NCBI RefSeq assembly: GCF_012044895.1
Contig: NZ_CP050695.1
Span: 588,501-652,500, forward strand
Direction of reading: 5' to 3'
Length of the DNA stretch: 64,000 nucleotides
From: Aquisalimonas sp. 2447
Lineage (GTDB): Bacteria; Pseudomonadota; Gammaproteobacteria; Nitrococcales; Aquisalimonadaceae
Below, one piece after another: positions 9,387 through 17,852 of the stretch; positions within the stretch are counted from its first letter, which is position 1, and the number at the start of each line of letters is the position of its first letter. The position numbers and the translations under genes were made by a program. Under the pieces are notes generated by a model. The model was not told the DNA's origin. It worked only from the letters and a program-made list of their open reading frames with translations, and ran no database searches.

Positions 9387-10049
9387 ATGGCACGGCACGA
9401 GCTGCTCAACGACCCCGACCACACGGCACTGCTGCTGGTGGACATCCAGCCGGACTTCATGAACGCCGGCCCGCTCGCCACCGCCGATGGTGACGCCATC
9501 ATCCCCGGGGTGCGCGAACTCATGCAGGCCCCGCCCTGTGGCGTCCTGGTCGCCACCCAGGACTGGCACCCGGCCGGGCACGTTTCCTTCGCCAGCTCCC
9601 ACGCGGGCCGGGATCCGTTCGATACCATCGAACTCCACGGCCACGACCAGGTGCTCTGGCCCGATCACTGCGTCCAGGGCACCGCCGGCGCCGAACTGGC
9701 GCCGAGCCTGCCGTGGGACCACGTGGACCTCATCCTGCGCAAGGGCTGCGACCCGCAGGTGGACTCCTACAGTGGTTTCCGCAACAACTGGGGTCCGGAC
9801 GGCAAGCGTCCGCCCACCGGGCTGGCCGGTTACCTGCGCGAGCGTGGCGTGCACACCGTGCTGGTCTGCGGCCTGGCCCGGGATGTCTGCGTGCAGTGGA
9901 CCGCGCAGGACGCCGTCGACGCCGGCTTCCACGCCGGCTTCATCTGGGACCTCACCCGGCCGGTGACCCACGACAACGACCAGGCGTGCCAGCAGGCGCT
10001 CAAGGCCGCCGGCGTGCACATCGTGGAGGCGGCGGACCTGACGGCATGA
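9387..10049 (+). CDS. pncA: nicotinamidase / pyrazinamidase
   Basis: Isochorismatase-fold hydrolase converting nicotinamide to nicotinate and ammonia in NAD salvage. The catalytic triad is visible: Asp in LLLVDIQPDF, Lys in LILRKGCDP and Cys in GLARDVCVQWTA. The metal-binding D-x-H-x3-H site is present in ATQDWHPAGHVSF, and WPDHCVQGT is the conserved substrate-pocket segment. At 220 residues it is the usual size. A strong GAAGGAGGG precedes the ATG by six bases. Its stop overlaps the start of the patatin gene (ATGA), so the two are translationally coupled. Confidence 0.93.
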   Translation: MARHELLNDPDHTALLLVDIQPDFMNAGPLATADGDAIIPGVRELMQAPPCGVLVATQDWHPAGHVSFASSHAGRDPFDTIELHGHDQVLWPDHCVQGTAGAELAPSLPWDHVDLILRKGCDPQVDSYSGFRNNWGPDGKRPPTGLAGYLRERGVHTVLVCGLARDVCVQWTAQDAVDAGFHAGFIWDLTRPVTHDNDQACQQALKAAGVHIVEAADLTA

Positions 10050-11245
10050 GCCAGGAAGGCAGTGCTCCCTGTGCAGGGTTGATTCTCTCCGGCGGCGGCG
10101 CCCGCGCCGCCTATCAGGTGGGTGTGCTCAAAGCCATCCGGCGGCTATTGCCCCACGGCGCACCCAACCCGTTCCCGGTGATCTGCGGCACCTCTGCCGG
10201 CGCCATCAACGCCGCCGCCATTGCCACCCACGCCACCCACTTCGGCCAGGGGGTCCGCGGCCTGGAAGCGGTGTGGTCGGGGTTCCGCGCCGAACAGGTC
10301 TACCGCACGGATGCCTGGGGCGTGTCCCGGCGGGCCCTGAAATGGTTGAGCGCCCTGTTCCTTGGCGGGGTCGGCGCTCACAACCCGGTGTCCCTGCTGG
10401 ACAACCGCCCCCTGCGGGAGCTCCTGGGCCAGGTGCTGCGCTTTCAGCGGCTGGAGCAGGCCATCGCCAGCGGTGATCTGCGCGGGCTCAGCATCACCGC
10501 CTCGCGCTACACCGGCGGCGAGTCCGTCTCCTTCTTCCAGGGCCACCAGAGCATCCCCGAATGGGGTCGGGCCCGGCGGGTGGGGGTACGCACCCAGCTC
10601 GGGCTGCAGCACCTGCTGGCTTCCAGCGCCATTCCGGTGGTGTTCCCGGCAGTGCGCATCGGCGACAACTTCTACGGTGACGGCTCCGTGCGCCAGCTCG
10701 CCCCCATCAGCCCGGCCCTGCACATGGGCGCCGACCGGGTGCTGGTCATCGGCGTCAGCGGCCGGGTGGGTGTGGCGGGGGACGAGCAGGTACCGCAGCG
10801 CTACCCCAGCGTCGCCGAGATCCTCGGCCATGTGCTGGACTCCGCCTTCATCGACATGCTCGAAGGCGACCTGGAGCGCCTGGAGCGCGTCAACCGAACG
10901 CTGGAGTACATCCCGGAGAAGGCCCGCCGCCGGGAAGGCCCGGACCTGCGCCATATTCAGGCCCTGCACATCTCGCCCAGCGAGGAGCTGGACGACATCG
11001 CCGCCGCCCACGCCCACGAACTGCCCCGCAGCCTGCGCTTCTTCCTCCGTGGCAGCGGTGCCACCACCGGCGCCGGCTCCACCATTGCCAGCTATCTCCT
11101 GTTCGAACGCGGTTTCACCCGCGCCCTCATCGATCTCGGCTACCGCGATGCCCTGCAGCGGGAGAACGAAATCCTGCGTTTCCTCGGCTACGACCCGGAG
11201 CAGCTCTATGGCCGCTCGGGCACCGTTCCCGTGGATCTCTGGTAG
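10046..11245 (+). CDS. patatin-like phospholipase
   Basis: Serine acyl hydrolase of 399 residues with a patatin fold. Visible elements are the oxyanion loop SGGGARAAYQVG near the N-terminus, the nucleophile elbow GTSAG, and the catalytic aspartate in YGDGSVRQ, which completes the Ser-Asp dyad. No signal peptide is evident, so it is probably cytoplasmic or membrane-associated. Its ATG overlaps the pncA stop. It is likely a phospholipase or lysophospholipase of the RssA/YchK-like group with an extended C-terminal part; the physiological lipid is not predictable. Confidence 0.9.
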   Translation: MSQEGSAPCAGLILSGGGARAAYQVGVLKAIRRLLPHGAPNPFPVICGTSAGAINAAAIATHATHFGQGVRGLEAVWSGFRAEQVYRTDAWGVSRRALKWLSALFLGGVGAHNPVSLLDNRPLRELLGQVLRFQRLEQAIASGDLRGLSITASRYTGGESVSFFQGHQSIPEWGRARRVGVRTQLGLQHLLASSAIPVVFPAVRIGDNFYGDGSVRQLAPISPALHMGADRVLVIGVSGRVGVAGDEQVPQRYPSVAEILGHVLDSAFIDMLEGDLERLERVNRTLEYIPEKARRREGPDLRHIQALHISPSEELDDIAAAHAHELPRSLRFFLRGSGATTGAGSTIASYLLFERGFTRALIDLGYRDALQRENEILRFLGYDPEQLYGRSGTVPVDLW

Positions 11246-11342
11246 CCGTTATACTGTTCATATATATAGTGATCGAGTTGTGCATTCGGGCAAGTCAACC
11301 GTTGACTTGACCACCGTATGTTCTACCATGAGCGACATTCCA

Positions 11343-11389
11343 CCCCAAGATATTGGGGTTTTCTGGAAAAACCTGTAGACATGTTGTGG
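11343..11389 (+). promoter_or_regulatory. candidate NrdR box pair upstream of nrdJa
   Basis: Two imperfect palindromes, CCCCAAGATATTGGGG (11343-11358) and TGTAGACATGTTGTGG (11374-11389), start exactly 31 bp apart. That is three helical turns and the spacing expected for paired NrdR boxes ahead of ribonucleotide reductase operons. TGTGGATAG just downstream resembles a DnaA box. NrdR would repress nrdJab when dATP is high. Assigned from spacing and partial consensus only. Confidence 0.5.
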
Positions 11390-11452
11390 AACAGCCTGTG
11401 GATAGATAGGCCAAGTTCCTGATCTCAAAAAGACCAACAGGGGAGCCCACGA

Positions 11453-14400
11453 ATGACCGATGCAGCCGAGGCACGGGATCTGCCGAAGGACGTCACAGAG
11501 ATCGCCATCCAGAGCGCATCCTGGGACATCTGGGACAAGAAGTACCGCCTGAAGGCGAAGGACGGCCGTGTCATCGACGAAACCGTCGACGACACCTACA
11601 AGCGCGTGGCCTGGTCCCTGGCCCAGGTGGAAGAGACCGAGGCCAAGCGCCACGAGTGGTACGAGAAGTTCGTCTGGGCGCTGCGCCAGGGCGCGATCCC
11701 CGCCGGCCGCATCACCTCCAACGCCGGCGCCCAGGAGCACAAGCCGGCCACCAGCACCATCAACTGCACCGTCTCCGGCACCGTCGGCGACTCCATGGAC
11801 GACATCCTGCAGAAGGTGCATGAGGCGGGCCTGACGCTGAAGGCCGGCTGCGTTGCTCCCGACACGACAGTCGTGACCGAAAAGGGAGCGGTGACCGCGA
11901 AGCGCGCCGTGGATGAGAAGCATCAGCAGATGCTGTGTTACGACCGTGACACCGGGCGTTTCGAGATGCGCGCCATTGAGGAGCACATGGTCACCCATGT
12001 GCCTCGCTCCGAGAACATCGAGATTCGCTCCAACGGGGCTTCCCTGAAGACGTCCATCAAGCACCCGGTCCTGGTTTACCGGGATGATCGTGCGGTGTAC
12101 GTCCGCGCGGACGAGGTCAGGCCGGACGATGCGCTGGTCCATTACACCATGGCGTGGACGGCGGACTCCGCGACGGCCATGCAGGCTTGGTTTGCGGGAG
12201 CGCATCTGGGCGACGGTAGTGCCTACGAAAAGAGGTACGAATACAAGTCGACACGCACCGTCTGGAAGGAAAAGGCGCAGGCCGCAGGCAAGCGATTCAT
12301 CTTCAAGATCCGCGCAGCCGAAAAGGAAGTGGTGGAACGCTATGCGGAATTTTTCCGCGCATTCTGCGGGTCCCGTGCTCAGGTCGTACCAACTGCCACG
12401 GAGAATGGCACACCGGTGTGGGACTACACCGTCGCCAGTTTCGAAGCGAGTGGTGCCGCAGAATTCATCGACCACCAGATCGGCAGCAAGACCGGCGCAC
12501 TCCGTGTGCCGTCCTGGGTTGCCGAGAATCCGCAAACGCACTTCCTGCCGTTTCTCGCGGGTCTGATCGATACCGATGGCACGGTGTCGAAAGAGCGGGG
12601 CAGTGTCACCATTGCCACCCAGAACGTAGCGTTCGCCGAGCAGCTTCAGCAGCTTCTTGGGCTGTTTGGCGTCCATGGCGGAATCACGCTGCGTAAGCCT
12701 CGTGAGCATACCTACCGAGGCAACCCGGTCCGCGATTCCGGGGGCGCGATGCTCAAGATCTCCGATTCGGATTTCCTGGGGCAGGTTGTCGCTTTCATGG
12801 CCGATACCGGCAAGCGCAGGCGCATTGCCGAGCACGGCTCCCAGTCCGGGCAGTACGACCGCTACGTGATGCCCTATGGGCTGCGTTGTGGTCTGGAGCG
12901 GGAAGCCGGGAACATTGGGCATAAGGAGCGCCAAAACCTCGGTTTCTATCACGGCTACCATCGCCGTTCCGTGGTTAGCAGGATCTGGCTGGAACGCTGG
13001 CGAGAGCGCTTCCCGCATCTGGCCGAATGGATTGATCTGGCCCGTACGCTTCGTCCTGTGGACGAGATCAATCGGGAGCTGGATGTCGGCGAGACGTTCT
13101 ATGACTTCACCGTCGAGGAGCACCACAACTACGTGGCCGGTGAAGCAGGCCTGATGGTCATCCACAACTGCGGCATCGGCTACGAATTCTCCACTTTGCG
13201 GCACAAGGGCGCCTACGTCTCCGGCGCCGGCGCCTACACCAGCGGCGCCCTGTCGTTCATGGATATCTACGACCGCATGTGCTTCACCGTCTCCAGCGCC
13301 GGCGGCCGCCGCGGCGCGCAGATGGCCACCTTCGACGTGGGCCACCCGGACGTGCTCGACTTCATCCGCGCCAAGCGCGAAGACGGCCGGCTGCGCCAGT
13401 TCAACCTGTCGCTGCTGATCACCGACGAGTTCATCGAGGCCGTACGCAACGACGCCGACTGGCCGCTGGCCTTCCCGGTGAGCCCGCGCGAAGTGGAAGT
13501 GGACGGCATCGACGTCAACGACCCCAGCGTCATCCGCTGGCGCTACTGGCCGCGCAAGGAAGGTTACGTGGTCAACGATGACGGCCTGGTCGCCTGCCGC
13601 ATCGAGCGCACCGTGAAAGCGAAGCGCCTTTGGGACATGATCATGACCTCCACCTACGACTTCGCCGAACCGGGCTTCATCCTCATTGACCGCGTCAACG
13701 AGATGAACAACAACTGGTTCGACGAAGACATCCGGGCGACTAACCCCTGCGGCGAACAGCCCTTGCCGCCCTACGGCGCATGCCTCCTTGGCTCCGTGAA
13801 CCTCACCAAGTTCGTGCGTGAGCCGTTCACCGAGAACGCCCACTTCGACTGGGATACCTACCGCGACGTGGTGGCCATCTTCACCCGCATGCTGGACAAC
13901 GTGGTGGAGGTCAACGGCCTGCCCCTGCCCGAGCAGCAGAAGGAGATCATGCGCAAGCGCCGTCACGGCATGGGCTTCCTGGGCCTGGGCTCCACGGTGA
14001 CCATGCTGCGCATGAAGTACGGCGATGCCGACTCCGTGGCCTTCACAGAGGAAGCGTCCAAGCAGATGGCCCTGCAGGGCTGGCGCACCGCCGTGGATCT
14101 GGCCGACGAGAAGGGCCCGGCGCCGATCATGGACGAGGACTTCACCGTCACCGCCGAGATGCTGGCCAAGCGTCCGCGCATGGCCGAGGACGGCTACAAG
14201 GTGGGCGACCAGGTCAAGGGCCGCGTGCTCATGGCCCGCTACAGCCAGTACATGGAGAAGGTCGCCGACGCCGATCCGGAGACCGTGGACGCCATCGTCG
14301 AGAAGGGCGCGCGTTTCACCCACCACAGCTCCATCGCGCCCACCGGCACCATCTCCCTGTCCCTGGCCAACAACGCGAGCAACGGCATCGAGCCCAGCTT

Positions 14401-14932
14401 TGCGCACCACTACTACCGCAACGTGATCCGCGAAGGGCGCAAGTCGAAAGAGAAGGTGGACGTGTTCAGCTTCGAGCTGCTGGCCTACCGCTCCTTCATC
14501 GACGCCGAGGGCCTGCCCCAGGCGGCGGATGCCGACAGCGCCGGCCTGCCGGATTACTTCATCACCGCCGATGATGTCACGCCCAAGCAGCACGTGGACA
14601 TCCAGGGCGCGGCCCAGAAGTGGGTGGACTCCTCCATCTCCAAGACGGCCAACGTGCCCACGGACTACCCCTACGAGGACTTCAAGGACATCTACCTCTA
14701 CGCCTACGAACAGGGGCTCAAGGGCTGCACCACTTTCCGCTTCAACCCGGAAGCGTTCCAGGGCGTGCTGGTGAAGGAAGAAGACCTTGCCAACACCACC
14801 TACCGCTTCGAACTGGCCGACGGCACCACCGTCGAAGCGCAGGGCGGTGACGAAATCGAGTACGACGGCGAGATGCACACCGCCGCCAACCTCTACGACG
14901 CCCTGAAAGAAGGCTACTACGGCAAGTTCTGA
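11453..14932 (+). CDS. nrdJa: adenosylcobalamin-dependent ribonucleotide reductase, NrdJa part, intein-containing
   Basis: Catalytic subunit of class II ribonucleotide reductase, converting ribonucleotides to deoxyribonucleotides with a coenzyme B12 radical. The 1159-residue precursor holds a 440-residue intein (residues 133-572); splicing leaves a 719-residue enzyme. Extein features are the redox cysteine in TINCTVSG, the substrate loop AG-CGIGYEFS that flanks the insertion, and the thiyl-radical cysteine with its carboxylate partner in NPCGEQ. The TSCPD/zinc-ribbon C-terminus is absent because it is encoded by the next gene, as in the split NrdJa/NrdJb of Pseudomonas. Activity needs cobalamin and correct protein splicing. 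Confidence 0.95.
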   Translation: MTDAAEARDLPKDVTEIAIQSASWDIWDKKYRLKAKDGRVIDETVDDTYKRVAWSLAQVEETEAKRHEWYEKFVWALRQGAIPAGRITSNAGAQEHKPATSTINCTVSGTVGDSMDDILQKVHEAGLTLKAGCVAPDTTVVTEKGAVTAKRAVDEKHQQMLCYDRDTGRFEMRAIEEHMVTHVPRSENIEIRSNGASLKTSIKHPVLVYRDDRAVYVRADEVRPDDALVHYTMAWTADSATAMQAWFAGAHLGDGSAYEKRYEYKSTRTVWKEKAQAAGKRFIFKIRAAEKEVVERYAEFFRAFCGSRAQVVPTATENGTPVWDYTVASFEASGAAEFIDHQIGSKTGALRVPSWVAENPQTHFLPFLAGLIDTDGTVSKERGSVTIATQNVAFAEQLQQLLGLFGVHGGITLRKPREHTYRGNPVRDSGGAMLKISDSDFLGQVVAFMADTGKRRRIAEHGSQSGQYDRYVMPYGLRCGLEREAGNIGHKERQNLGFYHGYHRRSVVSRIWLERWRERFPHLAEWIDLARTLRPVDEINRELDVGETFYDFTVEEHHNYVAGEAGLMVIHNCGIGYEFSTLRHKGAYVSGAGAYTSGALSFMDIYDRMCFTVSSAGGRRGAQMATFDVGHPDVLDFIRAKREDGRLRQFNLSLLITDEFIEAVRNDADWPLAFPVSPREVEVDGIDVNDPSVIRWRYWPRKEGYVVNDDGLVACRIERTVKAKRLWDMIMTSTYDFAEPGFILIDRVNEMNNNWFDEDIRATNPCGEQPLPPYGACLLGSVNLTKFVREPFTENAHFDWDTYRDVVAIFTRMLDNVVEVNGLPLPEQQKEIMRKRRHGMGFLGLGSTVTMLRMKYGDADSVAFTEEASKQMALQGWRTAVDLADEKGPAPIMDEDFTVTAEMLAKRPRMAEDGYKVGDQVKGRVLMARYSQYMEKVADADPETVDAIVEKGARFTHHSSIAPTGTISLSLANNASNGIEPSFAHHYYRNVIREGRKSKEKVDVFSFELLAYRSFIDAEGLPQAADADSAGLPDYFITADDVTPKQHVDIQGAAQKWVDSSISKTANVPTDYPYEDFKDIYLYAYEQGLKGCTTFRFNPEAFQGVLVKEEDLANTTYRFELADGTTVEAQGGDEIEYDGEMHTAANLYDALKEGYYGKF
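11849..13168 (+). other. intein with LAGLIDADG homing endonuclease inside NrdJa
   Basis: In-frame insertion of 440 residues. The first residue is Cys (block A: CVAPDTTVV), block B is visible as SIKHPV, block F as FYDFTVEEHHNYVA, and block G ends in LMVIHN before the +1 Cys of the extein. Removing it restores the uninterrupted sequence LKAGCGIGYEF. The endonuclease core has both dodecapeptide motifs, FAGAHLGDGS (about residue 247) and LAGLIDTDGT (about 368), each with its acidic residue, so both splicing and homing may still work. Confidence 0.93.
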
Positions 14933-14952
14933 GCCCACGGAGGATGAGTACC

Positions 14953-15672
14953 ATGGCTATCAAGATCGACAAGCCCATCGTGGGCTACGAAGTGGCCAAG
15001 CCCGAGGACGAGCAGGCGAAGAACAACGCCCCCGCTCCGGGCCAGGCCGCCAACGCTGAAGACATCGAGCACATGCACGAGTCGGTGCAACGGCCCAACG
15101 AGCTCGAGGGCAGCACCTACAAGATCAAGACGCCGCTGTCCGAGCACGCGCTGTACGTCACCATCAACGACATCGTGCTCAACCCCGGCACGGATCACGA
15201 GATCCGGCGGCCGTTCGAGATCTTCATCAACTCCAAGAACATGGACCACTTCCAGTGGATCGTGGCGCTCACGCGGATCATCTCCTCGGTGTTCCGCAAG
15301 GGCGGCGACTGCACCTTCCTGGTGGAAGAGCTGCGCTCCGTGTTCGACCCGCGCGGCGGCTACTTCAAGAAGGGCGGGCGCTTCATGCCCTCCCTGGTGG
15401 CCGAGCTGGGAGACGTCATCGAGACGCACCTGAAGAAGATCGGCATGATCGAGCCCGAGGAAATGGACGAGCACCAGAAGGCCTTCATCGACAAGAAGAA
15501 GGCCGAGTTCGCCGGCCATAACCCGGCCCTGGACGCCGCCGCCGCGGAGGCCCCGGAGGAAGGCGACTTCCCCGCCAACTCCGCCCTCTGCGGCAAGTGC
15601 AACGTCAAGGCCATGGTGCAGATGGACGGCTGCATGACGTGCCTGAACTGCGGCGATAGCAAGTGCGGCTAA
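14953..15672 (+). CDS. nrdJb: ribonucleotide reductase NrdJb (TSCPD plus zinc-ribbon part)
   Basis: Second half of the split class II reductase, 239 residues. It carries the TSCPD-type domain (ITLxPL-like PLSEHALYVTIND, then RRPFEIFINSKN) and a cysteine-rich tail, CGKCN and CLNCGDSKCG, which is probably both a metal ribbon and the redox shuttle that re-reduces the active-site disulfide of NrdJa. Start: the ATG at 14953 lies eight bases after GGAGGA (14939-14944); an ATG at 14944 would overlap that site. It sits 20 bp after nrdJa and is followed by a terminator, so the two genes form one operon. Confidence 0.92.
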   Translation: MAIKIDKPIVGYEVAKPEDEQAKNNAPAPGQAANAEDIEHMHESVQRPNELEGSTYKIKTPLSEHALYVTINDIVLNPGTDHEIRRPFEIFINSKNMDHFQWIVALTRIISSVFRKGGDCTFLVEELRSVFDPRGGYFKKGGRFMPSLVAELGDVIETHLKKIGMIEPEEMDEHQKAFIDKKKAEFAGHNPALDAAAAEAPEEGDFPANSALCGKCNVKAMVQMDGCMTCLNCGDSKCG

Positions 15673-15700
15673 GGTAGGCCGCACTGTGGCAGGAATGACG

Positions 15701-15737
15701 AACCCCGGTCATCGCAAGGTGCCGGGGTTTCGTTTTT
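15701..15737 (+). terminator. intrinsic terminator of nrdJab
   Basis: Perfect 8-bp stem AACCCCGG (15701-15708) with CCGGGGTT (15722-15729), then CGTTTTT. It lies 29 bp after the nrdJb stop codon. Confidence 0.85.
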
Positions 15738-15870
15738 AGAGAGGCCGAACGTGACACCAACAGACCGATTGTTTGGCACAGGGCCGGAATTTCGCTACCG
15801 CCGCAATAGGGCTACACACGAGAACCGCGCCATGGACCCAGGCCAACACACCAGCCGGAAGCCTCCACCG

Positions 15871-16221
15871 TCACGCCATGTCGAGCGGGCTCCGCGTGTG
15901 AACAGTGGGCAGCCGCTCCGGCTTTTTCGCTCGCTCCACGCTGGCAACGGCCTCAAGCTGCTGGCCGAGCACATTCCGGTAGAGGAAAAGCAGAGCGCTG
16001 AATGCCTGGTTCTGGGTCGAGGCGGCAACGTCGCCGTTCGTTGCCAGATGCGTCAGAAAGGCCTGCACCTCCGGCGCCCCCATTGTGGTTGGGTGGCGCT
16101 TGCCATGGAAGAGAATAAAGCGGCGAATCCACTGAACGTAGGCCCGCTCCGTGCGGATGCTGTAGTGCTTGAATCGAATGCGCTCCCGGACCTGGTCCAA
16201 GAGCTTCGGCGCCTGATCCAT
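15871..16221 (-). pseudogene. integron integrase with internal deletion (intI remnant)
   Basis: Tyrosine recombinase of the integron type that should cut and join attI/attC sites. The N-terminal SAM-like domain is intact: LLDQVRERIRFKHYSIRTE, YVQWIRRFILFHGKRHP, and ALLFLYRNVLGQ through to RAKKPERLPTV. The frame then jumps straight to TRSPLDMA and a stop. In complete integron integrases RLPTV is followed by about 200 residues of catalytic domain, and the protein ends near GVRSPLD. The R-H-R-Y core is therefore missing through an internal deletion, leaving 116 residues, and the protein cannot recombine. It points away from the cassette-like genes to its right, as expected for an integron. Confidence 0.8.
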
Positions 16222-16358
16222 GGCGTCTATGCTCCCTGCGGTTGTCGGCGTGTAAACCCAGAAGAAGCTACCTGTGACGCGGTCCGAAGGCAAGAGACCG
16301 AGCGTTACACACCAGAAGCGGCGTGTTTTAACACACCATTATTGGTGTCTACTTTTAG

Positions 16359-17836
16359 TACTACTTTGTTATTTATGGACCATCACGAGCCCGAGACGCC
16401 TCGATGACGACTTGCTCAAACAAGGCCTCCAGCACACGGCGCCGCAGGGCGGTGATGCTCGTGCGTGTCCGTGGGGGGGAAACCCCCGGGGCCGGGGGCT
16501 GCCTGCGGCGAGGCAGCCTCATCGGGTGGTGCGTCATGGAAAGGCCCATAAGCGCGCTGCAGGGCGAGGTAGCTGTGCGCGAGCATGACCAGCGCCACGT
16601 GCCGGTGCAGTCCCGGCCAGCGGCGGCCCTCGTAGTCGTCGAGCCCAAGCTCGCCCTTGGCGTCCTGGTAGAAGCGCTCGATCGCCCAGCGCACGTGAAT
16701 GAGTGCCACCAGCTCGGGCAGACGCATGGCGTCGAGACCCCAGGCGAAGTAGTACTTCACATCGCCCCGATGCCCTGGGCAGGGGCGCTCGCCGATGAGC
16801 ACGCCGCGACTGGGCAGATGCTTGCCACGCCATCCGCTGCGATGGACGGGGATGGACACGAACTCCCGGGTCAGCGCCCCTTTATGGCCCTGACGCCAGG
16901 CCACCCGGCGCCAGGCGCGCTCCGGCTGGGCGGCCACCAGCGCCTCGGCGCTTTGCTTCTCGACACGCTCTTCGAGCCGGCTTGCCTTGCGGGGCCGCCC
17001 CCGGCCTTGCCGGGGCGGAGGCGGTGGGTCGCCGGGGTCGGCGGCAACCTGCACGGCATCCCGGAAGTGCACTCGCCGCGCCACAGCCACCGCATACGGC
17101 TGGTCACGCTGCTCAAGCCCGTCGAGAAACGCCCCCTGATCGCCGTAGCCCGCATCAGCCACCACCGCGCCGACCGCCAGGCCCGCCTCGCGGGCCTGGT
17201 CGAACAGATCCAGCGCGATCTCGCCCTTGGTCTGAAAACCCGTCCCGGACGGCACCTGCGCCTTCGCGAGCCGCTGCGGGTCGTCGCACCAGCGCCGGGG
17301 CAGATACAGCCGGGCGTTGACCGGCCAGTCGAAGGCGCGGTCGACGTAGTGGCTGCTCACCAGCACCTGGCAGTTGTCCACGCGCCCGAGCGTGCCCGAG
17401 TACTGCCGATCCACGCCCACCGAGGCGTCGCCTTTCTTCGGCAGGCCCGTGTCATCAAAGATCAACGCCCCGGCCCCTGTGCGGGCATGAACGCTCATAT
17501 GCGCGATCCGTATCCGGTCCATGGCCGCGACATCCCACTGCGTGCGCGTGAGCAGCTCCTGGAGCCGCTGGCCGTTGGTCCCCGGCAACGCCTCGCCCAT
17601 GGCCATGGCGGTCTTGTGCGGGATGTTCGCCAGAAGCCCGGTTGTGTAGCGCTCCAGCGCATGCCGACTCTCGGCACGCCGCAGCAGCGCACCGAACGGC
17701 TCCAAGAACGCCTCGAGGTCTGTGAGCGGTTGCATGCCGGCCTGTGGAATCGCCATCGCACCCCCTGTTGGGTTGCAGGGTACGAGGCGCAGCATGCACC
17801 GCAAAGCAGTAACTTGCAATATCTAACAAAGTAGTA
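16359..17836. mobile_element. IS701-family insertion sequence
   Basis: Terminal inverted repeats share TACTACTTTGTTA: left end 16359-16371, and right end as its complement at 17824-17836. Further inward, ATTTAT and GATAT also match in part. The flanks read TTAG on the left and TTAA on the right, a possible degenerate 4-bp target duplication. The element separates the integrase remnant from the OsmC-like gene and so probably split the attI or first-cassette region. Confidence 0.8.
16416..17756 (-). CDS. IS701-family DDE transposase, C-terminus probably frameshifted
   Basis: Transposase with the family segments IFDDTGLPKKG, VADAGYG and ERFYQDAKGELGLDDYEGR, which carry the DDE residues. The start is placed at the ATG at 17756, preceded by AGGGGG. 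The frame ends in a run rich in Pro and His. A second frame, read from the G/C homopolymer at about 16472-16490 to a stop at 16373, instead gives ALRRRVLEALFEQVV, which looks like a normal family C-terminus and ends two bases from the inverted repeat. A one-base slip in the homopolymer is the simplest reading; the catalytic residues lie before it. Confidence 0.85.
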   Translation of the reverse strand: MAIPQAGMQPLTDLEAFLEPFGALLRRAESRHALERYTTGLLANIPHKTAMAMGEALPGTNGQRLQELLTRTQWDVAAMDRIRIAHMSVHARTGAGALIFDDTGLPKKGDASVGVDRQYSGTLGRVDNCQVLVSSHYVDRAFDWPVNARLYLPRRWCDDPQRLAKAQVPSGTGFQTKGEIALDLFDQAREAGLAVGAVVADAGYGDQGAFLDGLEQRDQPYAVAVARRVHFRDAVQVAADPGDPPPPPRQGRGRPRKASRLEERVEKQSAEALVAAQPERAWRRVAWRQGHKGALTREFVSIPVHRSGWRGKHLPSRGVLIGERPCPGHRGDVKYYFAWGLDAMRLPELVALIHVRWAIERFYQDAKGELGLDDYEGRRWPGLHRHVALVMLAHSYLALQRAYGPFHDAPPDEAASPQAAPGPGGFPPTDTHEHHRPAAPCAGGLV

Positions 17837-17852
17837 TTAAGACGGGGCATTA

